Positions 34,025 through 43,810 of a DNA stretch of 64,000 nt are shown here, piece by piece; within the stretch, counting starts at the first letter, position 1; each line of letters starts with the position of its first letter. The notes under the pieces were generated by a model. That model did not search any database and was not told the DNA's origin. It saw only the letters and a program-made list of their open reading frames with translations. Source of the DNA: Thermoplasmatales archaeon (lineage in GTDB: Archaea; Thermoplasmatota; Thermoplasmata; Methanomassiliicoccales; Methanomethylophilaceae); contig JAAYNL010000019.1 of assembly GCA_012520845.1 (NCBI GenBank), positions 1 to 64,000 of the forward strand, in the 5' to 3' direction. The position numbers were made by a program, and so were the translations under genes.

Positions 34025-35241
34025 CCAAACACAAGATTGTCTGCTGGGATTGCGGGCGCGACGTCGTCGACATGTACGCCAACACCTGCCCCCACTGCGA
34101 CGGGCTGCTGACGATAGAAGTGGACCTGGAGCCGATGAAGGCCCTTAAGCCGAAGGACCTGCACAGGGAACCCATCGGCGTCTGGAGATACCACGGGTTC
34201 ATGCCCGTCGACAGGAAGCACGCCGTCACGATAAAAGAGGGCGGCACCCCGTTGTACAAGACCCAGGCCCTCGGGGCCGAAGTCGGGGTGAAGGACCTTT
34301 ACGTCAAATACGAGGGCGCCAACCCCACCGGTTCCTTCAAGGACCGCGGCATGACGATCGGCGTGTCGCACGCCGTCGAAATCGGCGCGAAGCTGGTCGG
34401 GTGCGCCTCCACCGGCAACACCTCCGCCAGCCTCGCCGCGTACGCCGCCAAGGCGGGCCTCGACTGCGCCGTCTTCCTTCCCGCTGGGAAAGTGGCCGCG
34501 GGGAAGCTGGCCCAGGCCATGTTCTTCGGCGCGAAAGTACTGTCAATCGACGGCAACTTCGACGACGCCCTCGCCTTGGCCAGGAAAATGGCGGAAAGGC
34601 GGGAACTGTACCTGCTGAACTCCATCAACCCCTACCGGCCCGAAGGCCAAAAATCCGTCCTTTTCGAGATCATGGACCAGCTTTCCTATGAAATCCCGGA
34701 CAGGATCGTGCTACCCGTGGGCAACGCCGCCAACATCTGGGCCGTCTACAAGGCAATCACGGAGCTCATGGAGGTCGGTTGGATCGACAGGATGCCCATG
34801 CTGACCGGCATACAGGCCGAGGGCTCCATGCCCGTGGCCGAGGCCTTCGCCGCCGGCAAGGAGGATTTCGTCCCGGAGGAGAATCCCGAGACCGTCGCCA
34901 CCGCCATACGAATAGGCAACCCCGTCAGCGGGCGGAAGGCCCTCAGGGCGATTTACGACACCGGCGGGTATTCCACGTCGGTCACGGACGACGAGATCAT
35001 CGCCGCCCAGAGGCTCCTCGGCAGGAGGGAGGGCGTGGGCGTCGAGCCGGCGAGCGCCGCCTCGATCGCCGGCGTGAAAAAGCTCAGGGAGATGGGCGTC
35101 ATCGACCCCGGTGAAAAGGTGGTGTGCATCTGCACCGGCAACGCCCTCAAGGACCCGGACACGATAATGGAGAACAGCGACCCCGTCATCCCCTGCGCCA
35201 ATTCCCTCGAGGCCGTAAGGAAGGCGCTGTCCGTTCAGTAA
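34021..35241 (+). CDS. thrC: Threonine synthase
   Basis: 406-residue PLP enzyme converting phosphohomoserine to threonine. An N-terminal zinc ribbon (CWDCGRD...CPHC) precedes the fold-type II core; the PLP Lys lies in TGSFKDRGM and the phosphate loop in STGNTSASLA. Translationally coupled to thrB. It overlaps the convergent helicase gene by 7 bp. Confidence 0.95.
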   Translation: MTKHKIVCWDCGRDVVDMYANTCPHCDGLLTIEVDLEPMKALKPKDLHREPIGVWRYHGFMPVDRKHAVTIKEGGTPLYKTQALGAEVGVKDLYVKYEGANPTGSFKDRGMTIGVSHAVEIGAKLVGCASTGNTSASLAAYAAKAGLDCAVFLPAGKVAAGKLAQAMFFGAKVLSIDGNFDDALALARKMAERRELYLLNSINPYRPEGQKSVLFEIMDQLSYEIPDRIVLPVGNAANIWAVYKAITELMEVGWIDRMPMLTGIQAEGSMPVAEAFAAGKEDFVPEENPETVATAIRIGNPVSGRKALRAIYDTGGYSTSVTDDEIIAAQRLLGRREGVGVEPASAASIAGVKKLREMGVIDPGEKVVCICTGNALKDPDTIMENSDPVIPCANSLEAVRKALSVQ

Positions 35242-37421
35242 TCCGACAGGCGGGATTGCTTGGCGCCTTCGGGTGCCGGTTCCCCCGGGGGGTCCGGGAT
35301 CGGCCCCTCGAAAACGGCGCCGACCTGTTCCTTCATGCTCCTCGCCAACGCCGGGCCGATTTTGGGCAGTCCCGCCAGGAAGGGCGCGTCCGCCTTCGCC
35401 ACCGCGGCCCTGTCCTTTATCCCGTGGGAATGCAGGACCCTCGCCCTCACCCTGCCGACGCCCCTCAGCGTAACTAAATCCAGCAGTTCCGCCCTAACCC
35501 CGTACCTGACCCGGGTCTGCAGCGGCCTCAGCCTTTCCTTCGCCGCGGGGTTGAATATCGATGCCACCTCGGACATGGCGTAGAGGATCCAGTCCATCAT
35601 GTCCATGCGCGAACGGATGTCCCCGGGGCCGATGCCGAACGCGTCGGTTATCGATTCCTCGTCCCTCTCCAGGATCCAATCGTTGGCGAGGGCCGCCACC
35701 TTAAGGTCACCCATCAGGAACTCCAACTCCTCGTCGTCCCTGCGGCAGAGGAATTCCCCCGCCCACCTTTCGTACAGGGCGTCCAACGTCTCCATGTCCG
35801 CCTTCCTCGGGTAAAGACCCAGCACGTCGGGGGTTGATGCGACGGCGAACAATATCGGGAAATCCTCCGTGGCCTCGTCCATCCTGCCCACGGCCTCCCT
35901 GAGAATCACGGCGGAACGGGGATTGATGAACAGGTCGGAAATCCTGCGTCCGAACCTCGTCGCCTCCAACCTGTCGCCAATCCTGTCGACCATCCCTTCG
36001 TCGCACAGGAAATCGACGGTCTCCTCCACCAAGGCCTCTATGCCGAACATTGATGACACCGTCCCGTAGAAGGTGTCGCCCAGGAAGTCGACGATCCCGT
36101 CCTCGTCGGAGGCGTCCCCGGTCGCCACGATCCCGAGGATGTGCGTCACCAGCACGTCCTCCCGAATCAGCTTCGACGTGATGTCCTCCGAGTCCATGAG
36201 GATGTAGTCGTCCATCAGGTGCCGGTAATGGTTCTCGTTCTTGGCGATCAGGACGGCCTCGCCGTAGGGGTCGAACCCGGGCCTGCCGGCCCTGCCACAC
36301 ATCTGCTTGACCTCCATCACCGGGATGGGGACGTGGCCGGCATTCGCCTCGAACCTGCCGGTGTCCCTGACGATGACCCGCCTGGCGGGCAGGTTGATGC
36401 CCGCCGCGAGCGTGGGCGTGGCCACGATGCACTTTATGGAGCCGTCCAGGAAGCCGCGCTCGACCATCCTCCTCTGGGACGAGGTCAGCCCGGCGTTGTG
36501 GAACGCGATGCCCGAGGCGACGCAGGACGAGAGTTTCCTGCCCAGGGACGTGCTTTCGGCGTCACCCTCCAATTTCCTCCGGTCCGCGTCGGACAGCGGG
36601 TTCCCGGCTATTTTCGCCATCGACGCGGAATACCTTGTGGCCAGGGATTCCGTGGACCTGCGGGAATTCACGAACACGAGGCACTGCCCGCCTTCCCGGA
36701 CGGTGTCCTCCATCAGCGACCATATCTCGTCGCCCCGTTGCTCCACGTCCCTGTTGCCCCCGGTGTCGAAGGTGATGGACCAGTCGGAGAAGACGCCCTG
36801 CCTCAGCTCTATCGGCCTCCAGTCCCCCGTTACCAGGTCGGCGCGGAGCCATTCGGCCAAATCCCTGGCGTTCGTGATGGTCGCGGACAGGGCGATGACC
36901 TGCAGCCCGGCGTACCTGCGCATCATCTTCGTCAGCGCCACCTCCAGGGTGGGGCCCCTCGACGGATCGTGGATCATATGTATCTCGTCGGCCACCACCA
37001 GGCCGACCTGGGACATCCAACCGCTCCCGTGCCTAAGAAGCGAATCCGCCTTCTCGGACGTCGCCACGATGACGTCGGCGTCGCCGAGCCTCTCGCCGGC
37101 CGAATCCAGGTCGCCGGTGCTGACGGCCACCCTGTATCCCAACGGGGAGCACAGCCCGGACAGGTCCTCCGCCTTCTCCGTGGCCAAGGCCTTCAGGGGC
37201 ACGATATACAGCACCTTGGCACCCCTTTCCATTACCGTCTTCAGGGCGGCGGCGTAGCCTATTAGGGATTTGCCGCTGGCGGTGGGCACGGCGACGACGA
37301 GGTTGCCGCCGGCGAGGGCCAGGGGGATCGCCTCGGCCTGGGGCGGGTAAAGGGTCCTGAAACCCCTGGCCTCCAACGCATCGATCGCCCTCGGCGGCAA
37401 ATCCAACTCGGAAACGTCCAC
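35235..37421 (-). CDS. hel308: Hel308-type superfamily 2 DNA helicase
   Basis: 728 residues. RecA domain 1: PTASGKS (Walker A), DEIH box (VVADEIHM) and SAT motif (ALSATITNA). RecA domain 2: VFVNSRRSTE, ATPTLAAGINLPARRVIV and QMCGRAGRPGFDP. These are followed by winged-helix, ratchet and C-terminal helix-hairpin-helix regions (LVTLRGVGRVRARVLHSHG). Hel308 unwinds stalled replication forks in archaea. Alone on the minus strand, divergent from lonB. Confidence 0.93.
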   Translation of the reverse strand: MDVSELDLPPRAIDALEARGFRTLYPPQAEAIPLALAGGNLVVAVPTASGKSLIGYAAALKTVMERGAKVLYIVPLKALATEKAEDLSGLCSPLGYRVAVSTGDLDSAGERLGDADVIVATSEKADSLLRHGSGWMSQVGLVVADEIHMIHDPSRGPTLEVALTKMMRRYAGLQVIALSATITNARDLAEWLRADLVTGDWRPIELRQGVFSDWSITFDTGGNRDVEQRGDEIWSLMEDTVREGGQCLVFVNSRRSTESLATRYSASMAKIAGNPLSDADRRKLEGDAESTSLGRKLSSCVASGIAFHNAGLTSSQRRMVERGFLDGSIKCIVATPTLAAGINLPARRVIVRDTGRFEANAGHVPIPVMEVKQMCGRAGRPGFDPYGEAVLIAKNENHYRHLMDDYILMDSEDITSKLIREDVLVTHILGIVATGDASDEDGIVDFLGDTFYGTVSSMFGIEALVEETVDFLCDEGMVDRIGDRLEATRFGRRISDLFINPRSAVILREAVGRMDEATEDFPILFAVASTPDVLGLYPRKADMETLDALYERWAGEFLCRRDDEELEFLMGDLKVAALANDWILERDEESITDAFGIGPGDIRSRMDMMDWILYAMSEVASIFNPAAKERLRPLQTRVRYGVRAELLDLVTLRGVGRVRARVLHSHGIKDRAAVAKADAPFLAGLPKIGPALARSMKEQVGAVFEGPIPDPPGEPAPEGAKQSRLSDY

Positions 37422-37500
37422 GGCCGCCGATTGGCCGTCGGCCGTAAATACCCTTGCCGCACGCCCCGCGCCCGCGATACGCCGCGCCGTCGCGCGGGAA

Positions 37501-37511
37501 CATATAAATAC
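37501..37511 (+). promoter_or_regulatory. TATA box of lonB
   Basis: CATATAAATAC, 24-33 bp before the lonB ATG at 37534, consistent with a very short leader. Confidence 0.5.
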
Positions 37512-37533
37512 GCTCCCAGTTTAGAGCATACGC

Positions 37534-39621
37534 ATGCCCGCGGAGGAAAAGAAGGTGGACGTATGCGAGGTTCCCATCGACGAGTGGATCAGGGAACAGC
37601 CGTTCCAGACCACCGAGGACGTCGTGATTCCGAAGAGCATGGCCGACCAGGTCATCGGACAGGAAGAGGCAGTCGACGTCATCAAGAAGGCCGCCGCCCA
37701 GAAGAGGCACGTCATGCTCATCGGGGAGCCGGGCACCGGCAAATCCATGCTGGCCAACTCCATGACGGAATACCTTCCGTCGAGCGAGCTCGAGGACATC
37801 ATCGCCTACCACAACCCAGAGGACTTCAACGAGCCCCGCATAAGGACCATGCCCGCGGGCAGGGGCAGGGAGATGGTGGCGGAGCAGAGGGCCTACGCGG
37901 AGATGCAGAGGGCCCAAAGGAACAACATGCTCAAGTACCTCGTCCTCGGCATCGTCATGCTCGGCGTGATGATGTACCTCGTCATGCACGACTCCACCAT
38001 CCTGTGGATATCCATACTCGGCGGTTTCCTGCTGTATTTCATACTCAGGGGCCCGGGTCAGAGGCAGGAGATCATGATCGTGCCGAAACTGTTGGTTTCG
38101 CATTCGCCGGGCGACAAACCGCCCTTCGTCGACGCCACCGGCGCCCACGCCGGCTCCCTGCTGGGGGACGTTAGGCACGACCCGTTCCAGTCCGGGGGCC
38201 TGGAGACCCCTAGCCACGACAGGCTCGAGTCCGGCGCCATACACAAGGCCAACAAGGGCGTCCTGTTCATCGACGAGATAAACCTGCTGCGCATCGAGTC
38301 CCAGCAGGCCCTGCTGACCGCCATGCAGGAGAAGAAACTTTCGATCACCGGCCAAAGCGAAAGGTCCTCCGGCGCGCTCGTGAAAAGCGAGCCCGTCCCG
38401 ACGGACTTCGTGCTCGTCTGCGCCGGCAACCTCGATGCCCTGCAGGGGATGCACCCCGCGCTGCGCTCCAGGATACGCGGCTACGGTTACGAGGTGTACA
38501 TGAAGAACGTCATGGACGACACCGACGAGAACAGGCGCAACATCATCCGTTTCGTCGCCCAGGAGGTTCGAAAGGACGAGAAGATCCCGCCCTTCGACAA
38601 GTACGCCGTCGGCGAGATCGTCAGGGAGGCCCAGCGCCGCTCCGGCAGGAAGGGCAAGCTTACCCTGAGGTTCAGGGAACTCGGCGGCCTCGTCCGCGTC
38701 GCCGGCGACGTGGCCGTCGCTAGGAAGGCCAAGTGCGTGACCATGGACGACGTCGTCGCCGCCAAGAGGACCGCCCGCAGCCTGGAGCACCAGATAGCCG
38801 ACAGGGTCGTGGAAAGCCACAAGTCCTACGAGATGTTCCGGACCGAGGGGTCCAGGGTCGGCATGATCAACGGCCTGGCCGCCCTCAACGCCAGCTCCAA
38901 CATGGCCGAGTACTCCGGCGTAGTATTGCCGATAGTCGCGGAGGTCGCGCCGTCGCAATCGAAGAAATCGGGCAAGATCGTCGCGACGGGCAGGCTCGGG
39001 GAAATCGCCAAGGAGGCGGTGGAGAACATCTCCGCCGTCATCAAAAAGTACACCATGACCGACATCTCCGAGTCGGACATACACATCCAATTCATCGGCA
39101 CCTACGACGGCGTCGAGGGGGACAGCGCGTCCATAACGATAGCCACCGCCGTGATCTCTGCGATGGAGGACATACCCATCAGGCAGGAGGTCGCGATGAC
39201 CGGCAGCCTGAACGTCCGCGGCAAGGTGCTGCCCGTCGGCGGGATCACCGCCAAGCTGGAGGCGGCCGCCGAGGCCGGCCTCACCACCGCGATCATACCC
39301 AAGGAGAACGCCAAGGACGTCATGATCGAGGCCCGCTACTACGAGATGATGGAAATCATCCTCGTGGAGAACCTCAGGGACGTCCTCGAACACGCGTTCG
39401 TCGATTGCGAGAAAAAGGACCGGTACCTCGAGAAGCTGCTGCCCCTCACCGAGGGCGGGGTCTCGAACGCCGAGGTGCTGGAACCGCCAAAAATCAGCGC
39501 CCACTGGGACTACGTGCCCGTGTGCGAGGACACGTCCGGGGAAACCCCCGAGGAAACCGCCGAAGAGGACAGGGAGACCCGCATCGTCTACGACGGCGTC
39601 GGGAACCCGTCGCCGATTTGA
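37534..39621 (+). CDS. lonB: Archaeal membrane-anchored Lon protease (LonB)
   Basis: 695 residues: AAA+ domain with Walker A GEPGTGKS, split by an insertion with two membrane helices (about residues 129-170: [15 protein letters not shown] and [16 protein letters not shown]), then Walker [10 protein letters not shown]. The C-terminal protease domain has the Ser-Lys dyad in GDSASI and [10 protein letters not shown]. It is the main ATP-dependent membrane protease of archaea. The tail beyond about residue 650 is acidic and family-variable. NYN gene follows 8 bp later. Confidence 0.96.
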   Translation: MPAEEKKVDVCEVPIDEWIREQPFQTTEDVVIPKSMADQVIGQEEAVDVIKKAAAQKRHVMLIGEPGTGKSMLANSMTEYLPSSELEDIIAYHNPEDFNEPRIRTMPAGRGREMVAEQRAYAEMQRAQRNNMLKYLVLGIVMLGVMMYLVMHDSTILWISILGGFLLYFILRGPGQRQEIMIVPKLLVSHSPGDKPPFVDATGAHAGSLLGDVRHDPFQSGGLETPSHDRLESGAIHKANKGVLFIDEINLLRIESQQALLTAMQEKKLSITGQSERSSGALVKSEPVPTDFVLVCAGNLDALQGMHPALRSRIRGYGYEVYMKNVMDDTDENRRNIIRFVAQEVRKDEKIPPFDKYAVGEIVREAQRRSGRKGKLTLRFRELGGLVRVAGDVAVARKAKCVTMDDVVAAKRTARSLEHQIADRVVESHKSYEMFRTEGSRVGMINGLAALNASSNMAEYSGVVLPIVAEVAPSQSKKSGKIVATGRLGEIAKEAVENISAVIKKYTMTDISESDIHIQFIGTYDGVEGDSASITIATAVISAMEDIPIRQEVAMTGSLNVRGKVLPVGGITAKLEAAAEAGLTTAIIPKENAKDVMIEARYYEMMEIILVENLRDVLEHAFVDCEKKDRYLEKLLPLTEGGVSNAEVLEPPKISAHWDYVPVCEDTSGETPEETAEEDRETRIVYDGVGNPSPI

Positions 39622-39629
39622 GGTAACCG

Positions 39630-40229
39630 ATGTCGTTGATCTCGAAGAACAGGCACAACAGGGTCATGGTCTTCATCGACCTCAGGAACGTGCTCAGGAG
39701 CGTCGAGCTCCAGGCGGTCGAGACCCGGCTCGACCTGTACGCGATGACCAAGCAACTCGTCGGCCCCAGGGACCTCGTGGCGGCATACGTGTTCGACACG
39801 CGCATGCCGCTGGACGTTCAGGATTCCTCGAGGAGGTTCCACGACAAGCTCAGGTACGACGGCTTCAGGGTCGTGGCCCGGGAGGCCTACGACCCCCAGA
39901 GGAACGAGCAGAAGGAGGTCGACGTGGCGATGGCTTGCGAGATGGTCGTCCACGCCCTCAGGGGCCACTACGACGTCGCTATCGTGGTCAGCGGCGACAG
40001 GGACTTCATCCCTGCGATACAGCACGTGCAGGCGGCGGGGAAGATGGTGGAGGTCGCGGCCTTCGCCAAATCGGTCTCCAATGAAGTGATCAGGTCGGCG
40101 GACAGGTTCCACAAGCTGGAGACTATGCCGCTGCTGCAGATGTATTCCCCGGACGACGAGGTGTTCGCCGCCGCGGCCCCGGGGACTGATGCCAAAGAGG
40201 AGGGGGTTTCCGATGGCGAGGCAGATTAA
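39630..40229 (+). CDS. NYN domain protein (LabA/PIN-like)
   Basis: 199 residues with the NYN pattern of acidic residues: VFIDLRNV, KEVDVAMACEMVV, and VVSGDRDFIPAI. NYN domains are PIN-like ribonuclease folds. Inferred RNA-processing or decay function. It sits between lonB and a coiled-coil protein gene it overlaps by 17 bp, so the three are probably one operon. Confidence 0.85.
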   Translation: MSLISKNRHNRVMVFIDLRNVLRSVELQAVETRLDLYAMTKQLVGPRDLVAAYVFDTRMPLDVQDSSRRFHDKLRYDGFRVVAREAYDPQRNEQKEVDVAMACEMVVHALRGHYDVAIVVSGDRDFIPAIQHVQAAGKMVEVAAFAKSVSNEVIRSADRFHKLETMPLLQMYSPDDEVFAAAAPGTDAKEEGVSDGEAD

Positions 40230-41061
40230 GGATTTCCTGGGGGATTTCGGCAAACATTTCGGCATAGAGGAACACGACCTGAGCCCGTTCACCAAGGTCA
40301 GGATCCTGCATTTCAGGCTAGACGCCAAGGGCAACATATCCGCCAGCCTCAACGGGAGGCCCGTGTTCAAGGACAGGAGCTCCGAGGACGACATCAAGGA
40401 CGGGGAAACCTGGGTCTGCAAGGTCGACATGTCCCGCGATTCCTATTACTTCGCCAGCACCATCGTGAAACTGGACGCCCAGTTCTACTTCGAGCTGAGC
40501 CGGGACCAGATGGACGCCATAGCCGACAACGTCTGGGAGCGCCACCGCGACATGATCAACCCCCTCATGGAAGACAGATACAGGGCGGCCATCGCCGCCA
40601 AGATAGAGAAGGCGGTGAGGGACGCCGAGCTGGAGAGCGACGAGCGGATCGAGGAGTTGGAGAAGACCGTCGCCGACTTCGAGAGGAAAGACGCGGAGAA
40701 CCGGCACATCATCGCCTCGCTGCAGCAGAAACTGGAAAGGTGCGAGGGTTCCCCACCGCCCGCGCCGCCGTCGGGCGGGCTGTTCATGCCCGGCCCCGTG
40801 CAATCCACCATCGTGATACACAGGAGCGGCCCCGACGAGCTGTCCAGCGAGGGCTTCACCAGCCACCGGTACTTCGCCCATTTCTCCGCCGACCAGAAGA
40901 TACTGCTGATAAGGCCCCACGACGAGGGCAACATAATCTGCGACGTGGAGGACCGGACCATAAGGCTGGGCGGCCTCGGCAAAATCTCCTATTTCGACGG
41001 CCCGGAAAACGTTTTCGCGGAGTACGCCCCGCAGTACGGCGGGTTCCTGATGAGGATCTGA
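40213..41061 (+). CDS. Uncharacterised coiled-coil protein
   Basis: 282 residues, not recognised. It has an N-terminal globular part (residues 1-110), a charged coiled coil (about 135-180: DERIEELEKTVADFERKDAENRHI split over several heptads), a Pro-rich hinge (SPPPAPPSGG), and a C-terminal beta-rich part (about 195-282). No signal or membrane segment. A strong ribosome site (AGGAGGGGG, 40197-40205) inside the NYN gene sets the start. Confidence 0.7.
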   Translation: MARQIKDFLGDFGKHFGIEEHDLSPFTKVRILHFRLDAKGNISASLNGRPVFKDRSSEDDIKDGETWVCKVDMSRDSYYFASTIVKLDAQFYFELSRDQMDAIADNVWERHRDMINPLMEDRYRAAIAAKIEKAVRDAELESDERIEELEKTVADFERKDAENRHIIASLQQKLERCEGSPPPAPPSGGLFMPGPVQSTIVIHRSGPDELSSEGFTSHRYFAHFSADQKILLIRPHDEGNIICDVEDRTIRLGGLGKISYFDGPENVFAEYAPQYGGFLMRI

Positions 41062-41252
41062 GGCTTAATCGCGATTGTCGCGAAAATTCCGTCTTACGAT
41101 GGGTTTGCGTCATATACGACAAGGCCGGCCGGTGCCGGGGATTGCCGGCGGGCGGGGCTTGTGCCCCCACCTACCTTTCCATACCACATTATCGAAACAA
41201 AGGTGCCCGTCAATGTAAGAGTACCCTAAGCGAAGAAATTGATGAGAATGAG
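41062..41252. other. Gap between the coiled-coil gene and tRNA-Gly
   Basis: No gene seen. GC-rich inverted bits around 41125-41160 (GGCCGGCCGGTGCCGG region) could form a 3' structure for the upstream operon. Confidence 0.25.
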
Positions 41253-41325
41253 TGCGGGAGCCGGGATTCGAACCCGAGTTCTAACCTTGGCAAGGTCAAG
41301 TGATAACCAGCTACACTACTCCCGC
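41253..41325 (-). tRNA. tRNA-Gly (anticodon GCC)
   Basis: Cloverleaf on the minus strand: acceptor GCGGGAG/CTCCCGC, D arm AGTGTAGCTGGTTATCACT, anticodon loop TTGCCAA between TGACC and GGTTA, T arm CGGG-TTCGAAT-CCCG, discriminator A, no encoded CCA. A TATA element (GGTTTATATC on the minus strand, about 41349-41358) lies 25-30 bp upstream. Confidence 0.95.
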
Positions 41326-41393
41326 GGTAGACCCCTTGAGTTGTTCGCCCGATATAAACCTTTTCTCAAGCCGGTTTTCGGCTGGCCGACGCC

Positions 41394-42806
41394 TCAGGGT
41401 TTCGCCTCCGGGCAGCCGTAGAACGCCGCCAAGGCCCTGTACAGCAGGTATAGGTCGACCTTGGACACGACCTCGTAGGGCGAATGCATCGAAAGAACGG
41501 GCACGCCGACGTCGACAGTGTCCATGTTGTGCACCGAGATCTCGGCCGCGACGGTGCCGCCTCCCCCGGCGTCCACCTTCCCGAGCTCGCCGACCTGCCA
41601 CGGGATCCCGGCCCCGTCCAGGATCGAACGGACGAAGGCCATCGTCTCCGCGGATGCGTCGTTCGTGGAGTATTTGCCACGGCTGCCAGTGTACTTCGAC
41701 ACAACCGGCCCGCGGTTCATGTGCGAACAGTTCGAGGGTTCGAACACCTCGGGGAACGCCGGGTCGATGGCGGCGTTCACGTCGCACGAGAAACATATCG
41801 AGTTCCGGAGCACGTGCCTCGCCTCCGCCCCGTAAGGCTGCAGGAAGTCCTTGAGGAAATCCCTGAAGAATGCGGACCTCATCCCAGTCGGCCCGTCTGA
41901 ACCCGTCTCCTCCTTGTCGGCGAAGACGGTGACGGTGGTGTACGACGGGTTTTTGCACCCGATTTCCGCCATCAGGTTGGCGTAGGCGCATACGCTGTCG
42001 TCCTGGCCGTAGCCGGCGACCATGGACCTGTCGAAGCCCAGATCGCTGGGCATGAACGCGGGGACGGCGCACAATTCCGCCGAGAGGAAATCCTCCTCCA
42101 CGATCCCGTACTTCTCGGAAAGCAGGGACATCACGTTGAGCTTGACCTTGGACTGCACCTTCTCGTCGTCGTACGGCCAGCTGCCCACGAGCAGATTGAG
42201 CTGCTCCCCCTCGAACGCCTCCGACACGGGCTTCTTCATCTGGTTCATCGCCAGATGGGGCAAGAGGTCGGTGACGCAGAACGTCGGCTCGCCCGGCCGG
42301 TCGCCGATGCGCACTGTCACGCTCCCGCCGTCCTTGAGGGCGACCACGCCCCTTATGGAAAGGGGGATGGCGAACCACTGGTATTTCTTGATCCCGCCGT
42401 AATAGTGGGTTTTGAAGTAGCCGAGGTCGAAGCTCTCAAAAAGCGGATTCGGCTTGAAGTCGAGCCTGGGACTGTCGATGTGGCTCACGCCCACCCTTAG
42501 CCCGTCGGAGACCGGTTTGGAACCGACGGTAACCATAATCAGGGCCTTGCCCCTGTTGTTGACGTAAAACTTGTCGCCCGGGGCGTATTTCTTCCCGAGA
42601 GCGAATTCCGCGTATCCGTTTTTCTTCAGAATCGGTATGGTGTAATCGACGATTTCCCTCTCCGTCTTGTTTCCCAGGAAATCCTTGTAACCCTCTGCGA
42701 AATCCAATGATTTGGACAGAAGGCCGTGGTCGGTCTCCCCGACGGCCTTCGGCCTGTACATTATCTCCTCCTGGAGCTTCTCGCCCTTGCTTTTCTTCCC
42801 TGCCAT
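41394..42806 (-). CDS. M18 family aminopeptidase
   Basis: 470-residue dinuclear-zinc exopeptidase. Metal and catalytic motifs: VSHIDSPRLDFKP, DKEETGSDGPTG, SCDVNAAIDP and MHSPYEVVSK. M18 enzymes form large tetrahedral complexes that clip N-terminal residues, often acidic ones. Full length. It is divergent from the nitrogenase-like operon and probably unrelated to it. Confidence 0.93.
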   Translation of the reverse strand: MAGKKSKGEKLQEEIMYRPKAVGETDHGLLSKSLDFAEGYKDFLGNKTEREIVDYTIPILKKNGYAEFALGKKYAPGDKFYVNNRGKALIMVTVGSKPVSDGLRVGVSHIDSPRLDFKPNPLFESFDLGYFKTHYYGGIKKYQWFAIPLSIRGVVALKDGGSVTVRIGDRPGEPTFCVTDLLPHLAMNQMKKPVSEAFEGEQLNLLVGSWPYDDEKVQSKVKLNVMSLLSEKYGIVEEDFLSAELCAVPAFMPSDLGFDRSMVAGYGQDDSVCAYANLMAEIGCKNPSYTTVTVFADKEETGSDGPTGMRSAFFRDFLKDFLQPYGAEARHVLRNSICFSCDVNAAIDPAFPEVFEPSNCSHMNRGPVVSKYTGSRGKYSTNDASAETMAFVRSILDGAGIPWQVGELGKVDAGGGGTVAAEISVHNMDTVDVGVPVLSMHSPYEVVSKVDLYLLYRALAAFYGCPEAKP

Positions 42807-42883
42807 GGGTTGGAATCCGGGGGCATGTACTTGATTCTTTGCAGATATCGGTTTTCACCGGACGCCCGCGGAAATAATGGCAT

Positions 42884-42908
42884 GTTTAATAACTGGATTT
42901 AACATCCA
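42884..42908 (+). promoter_or_regulatory. TATA box and TTGGA-type operator of the nitrogenase-like operon
   Basis: TTTAATAA (42884-42891) followed at once by TGGAT-TTAAC-ATCCA (42894-42908). The dyad has the same half-sites and 5-bp spacer as those at 49512, 54193, 58472 and 61583, and lies between TATA and the expected transcription start, a typical repressor position. Confidence 0.65.
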
Positions 42909-42925
42909 TCCATACGGTAGATAAG

Positions 42926-43810
42926 ATGTTTCAGGTTGCGATATACGGAAAGGGGGGCATTGGGAAATCGACGATTTCCGCCAACGTCTCCTATTCCCTT
43001 GCAAAGATGGGCAAGAAAGTGGTGCAGATAGGCTGCGACCCCAAACACGATTCCACGAGGCTGCTTCTCGGGGGGAAGGTGCAGAGCACCGTCCTTGATT
43101 ACCTCAGAAGGACGCCGAAGGAACGCAGGAACCTCGGCGACGTAGTGCTCCCGGGATCCGGTGGCGTCGACTGCATCGAGGCGGGCGGTCCCGAGCCTGG
43201 CGTCGGGTGCGCCGGGCGCGGCATATTGACGATGTTCGACTTCCTCGACGGCGAAGGGCTGAACGACGGCGGCTACGACTACAAGCTGTACGACGTCCTC
43301 GGCGACGTCGTCTGCGGCGGTTTCGCGGTGCCGCTCAGGAAGGGGTACGCGGATGCCGTCTACATCGTCACCTCCGGGGAATTCATGTCGCTGTACGCGG
43401 CGAACAACATCCTCAAGGGGCTGCTGAACTACGACGACGGCGTCCCGAGGGTCGGGGGGATCGTACTCAACAGACGGGGCATGGAGAACGAGTTCGAATA
43501 CGTGAAGAACTTCGCCGACGGCGTCGGCCTGCCGATCGTGGCGTGCATACCCAGGGACCCCCTCTTCGCCGACGCGGAATCGAGGGGGGTAACCCTTTCC
43601 GAGGCCCACCACGGCAGCGAGGCCGACCTCGCCATCAAAAAGATAGCGGAGGACATCGTCGCCAAATCCAAGGACCCATCGTCCCTGCACCGTCCGAGGC
43701 CGCTGAGCGACGATGCCATGGATAGGGTGGCGAAGGGAGTCCCGCTAAAAAACTCCAAGGGCTGGGTTATAAAAGGGTCCTCAACCCAGTCTCGGACAAC
43801 AGGTCGCTGA
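42926..43810 (+). CDS. NifH-like ATPase iron-sulphur protein
   Basis: 294 residues. Walker A GKGGIGKST at the N terminus, switch I-like GCDPKHDST, and both Cys that in NifH bridge a [4Fe-4S] cluster between two subunits: GVGCAGRGI and DVVCGGFAVPLR. It should therefore be an ATP-driven electron donor to the D/K-like proteins that follow. The last 18 residues (after position 276) look unconserved. They come after the heptamer A AAA AAC (43747-43753), where a -1 shift would fuse the protein to the D-like frame. It is not CfbC context: two component-1 genes follow, whereas F430 synthesis uses one. Confidence 0.85.
   Translation: MFQVAIYGKGGIGKSTISANVSYSLAKMGKKVVQIGCDPKHDSTRLLLGGKVQSTVLDYLRRTPKERRNLGDVVLPGSGGVDCIEAGGPEPGVGCAGRGILTMFDFLDGEGLNDGGYDYKLYDVLGDVVCGGFAVPLRKGYADAVYIVTSGEFMSLYAANNILKGLLNYDDGVPRVGGIVLNRRGMENEFEYVKNFADGVGLPIVACIPRDPLFADAESRGVTLSEAHHGSEADLAIKKIAEDIVAKSKDPSSLHRPRPLSDDAMDRVAKGVPLKNSKGWVIKGSSTQSRTTGR
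43747..43753 (+). promoter_or_regulatory. Possible -1 ribosomal frameshift heptamer
   Basis: A AAA AAC in register with the NifH-like codons CTA AAA AAC, a canonical X XXY YYZ slip sequence. Shifting by -1 enters the D-like frame, which is open from 43726. I see no strong downstream hairpin by eye. A miscalled homopolymer is an alternative. Confidence 0.45.

Noticed and set aside
37033-39504. Long minus-strand open frame opposite lonB
   Set aside because: Antisense shadow of lonB and hel308; composition is that of reversed GC-rich codons, with no domain signature.
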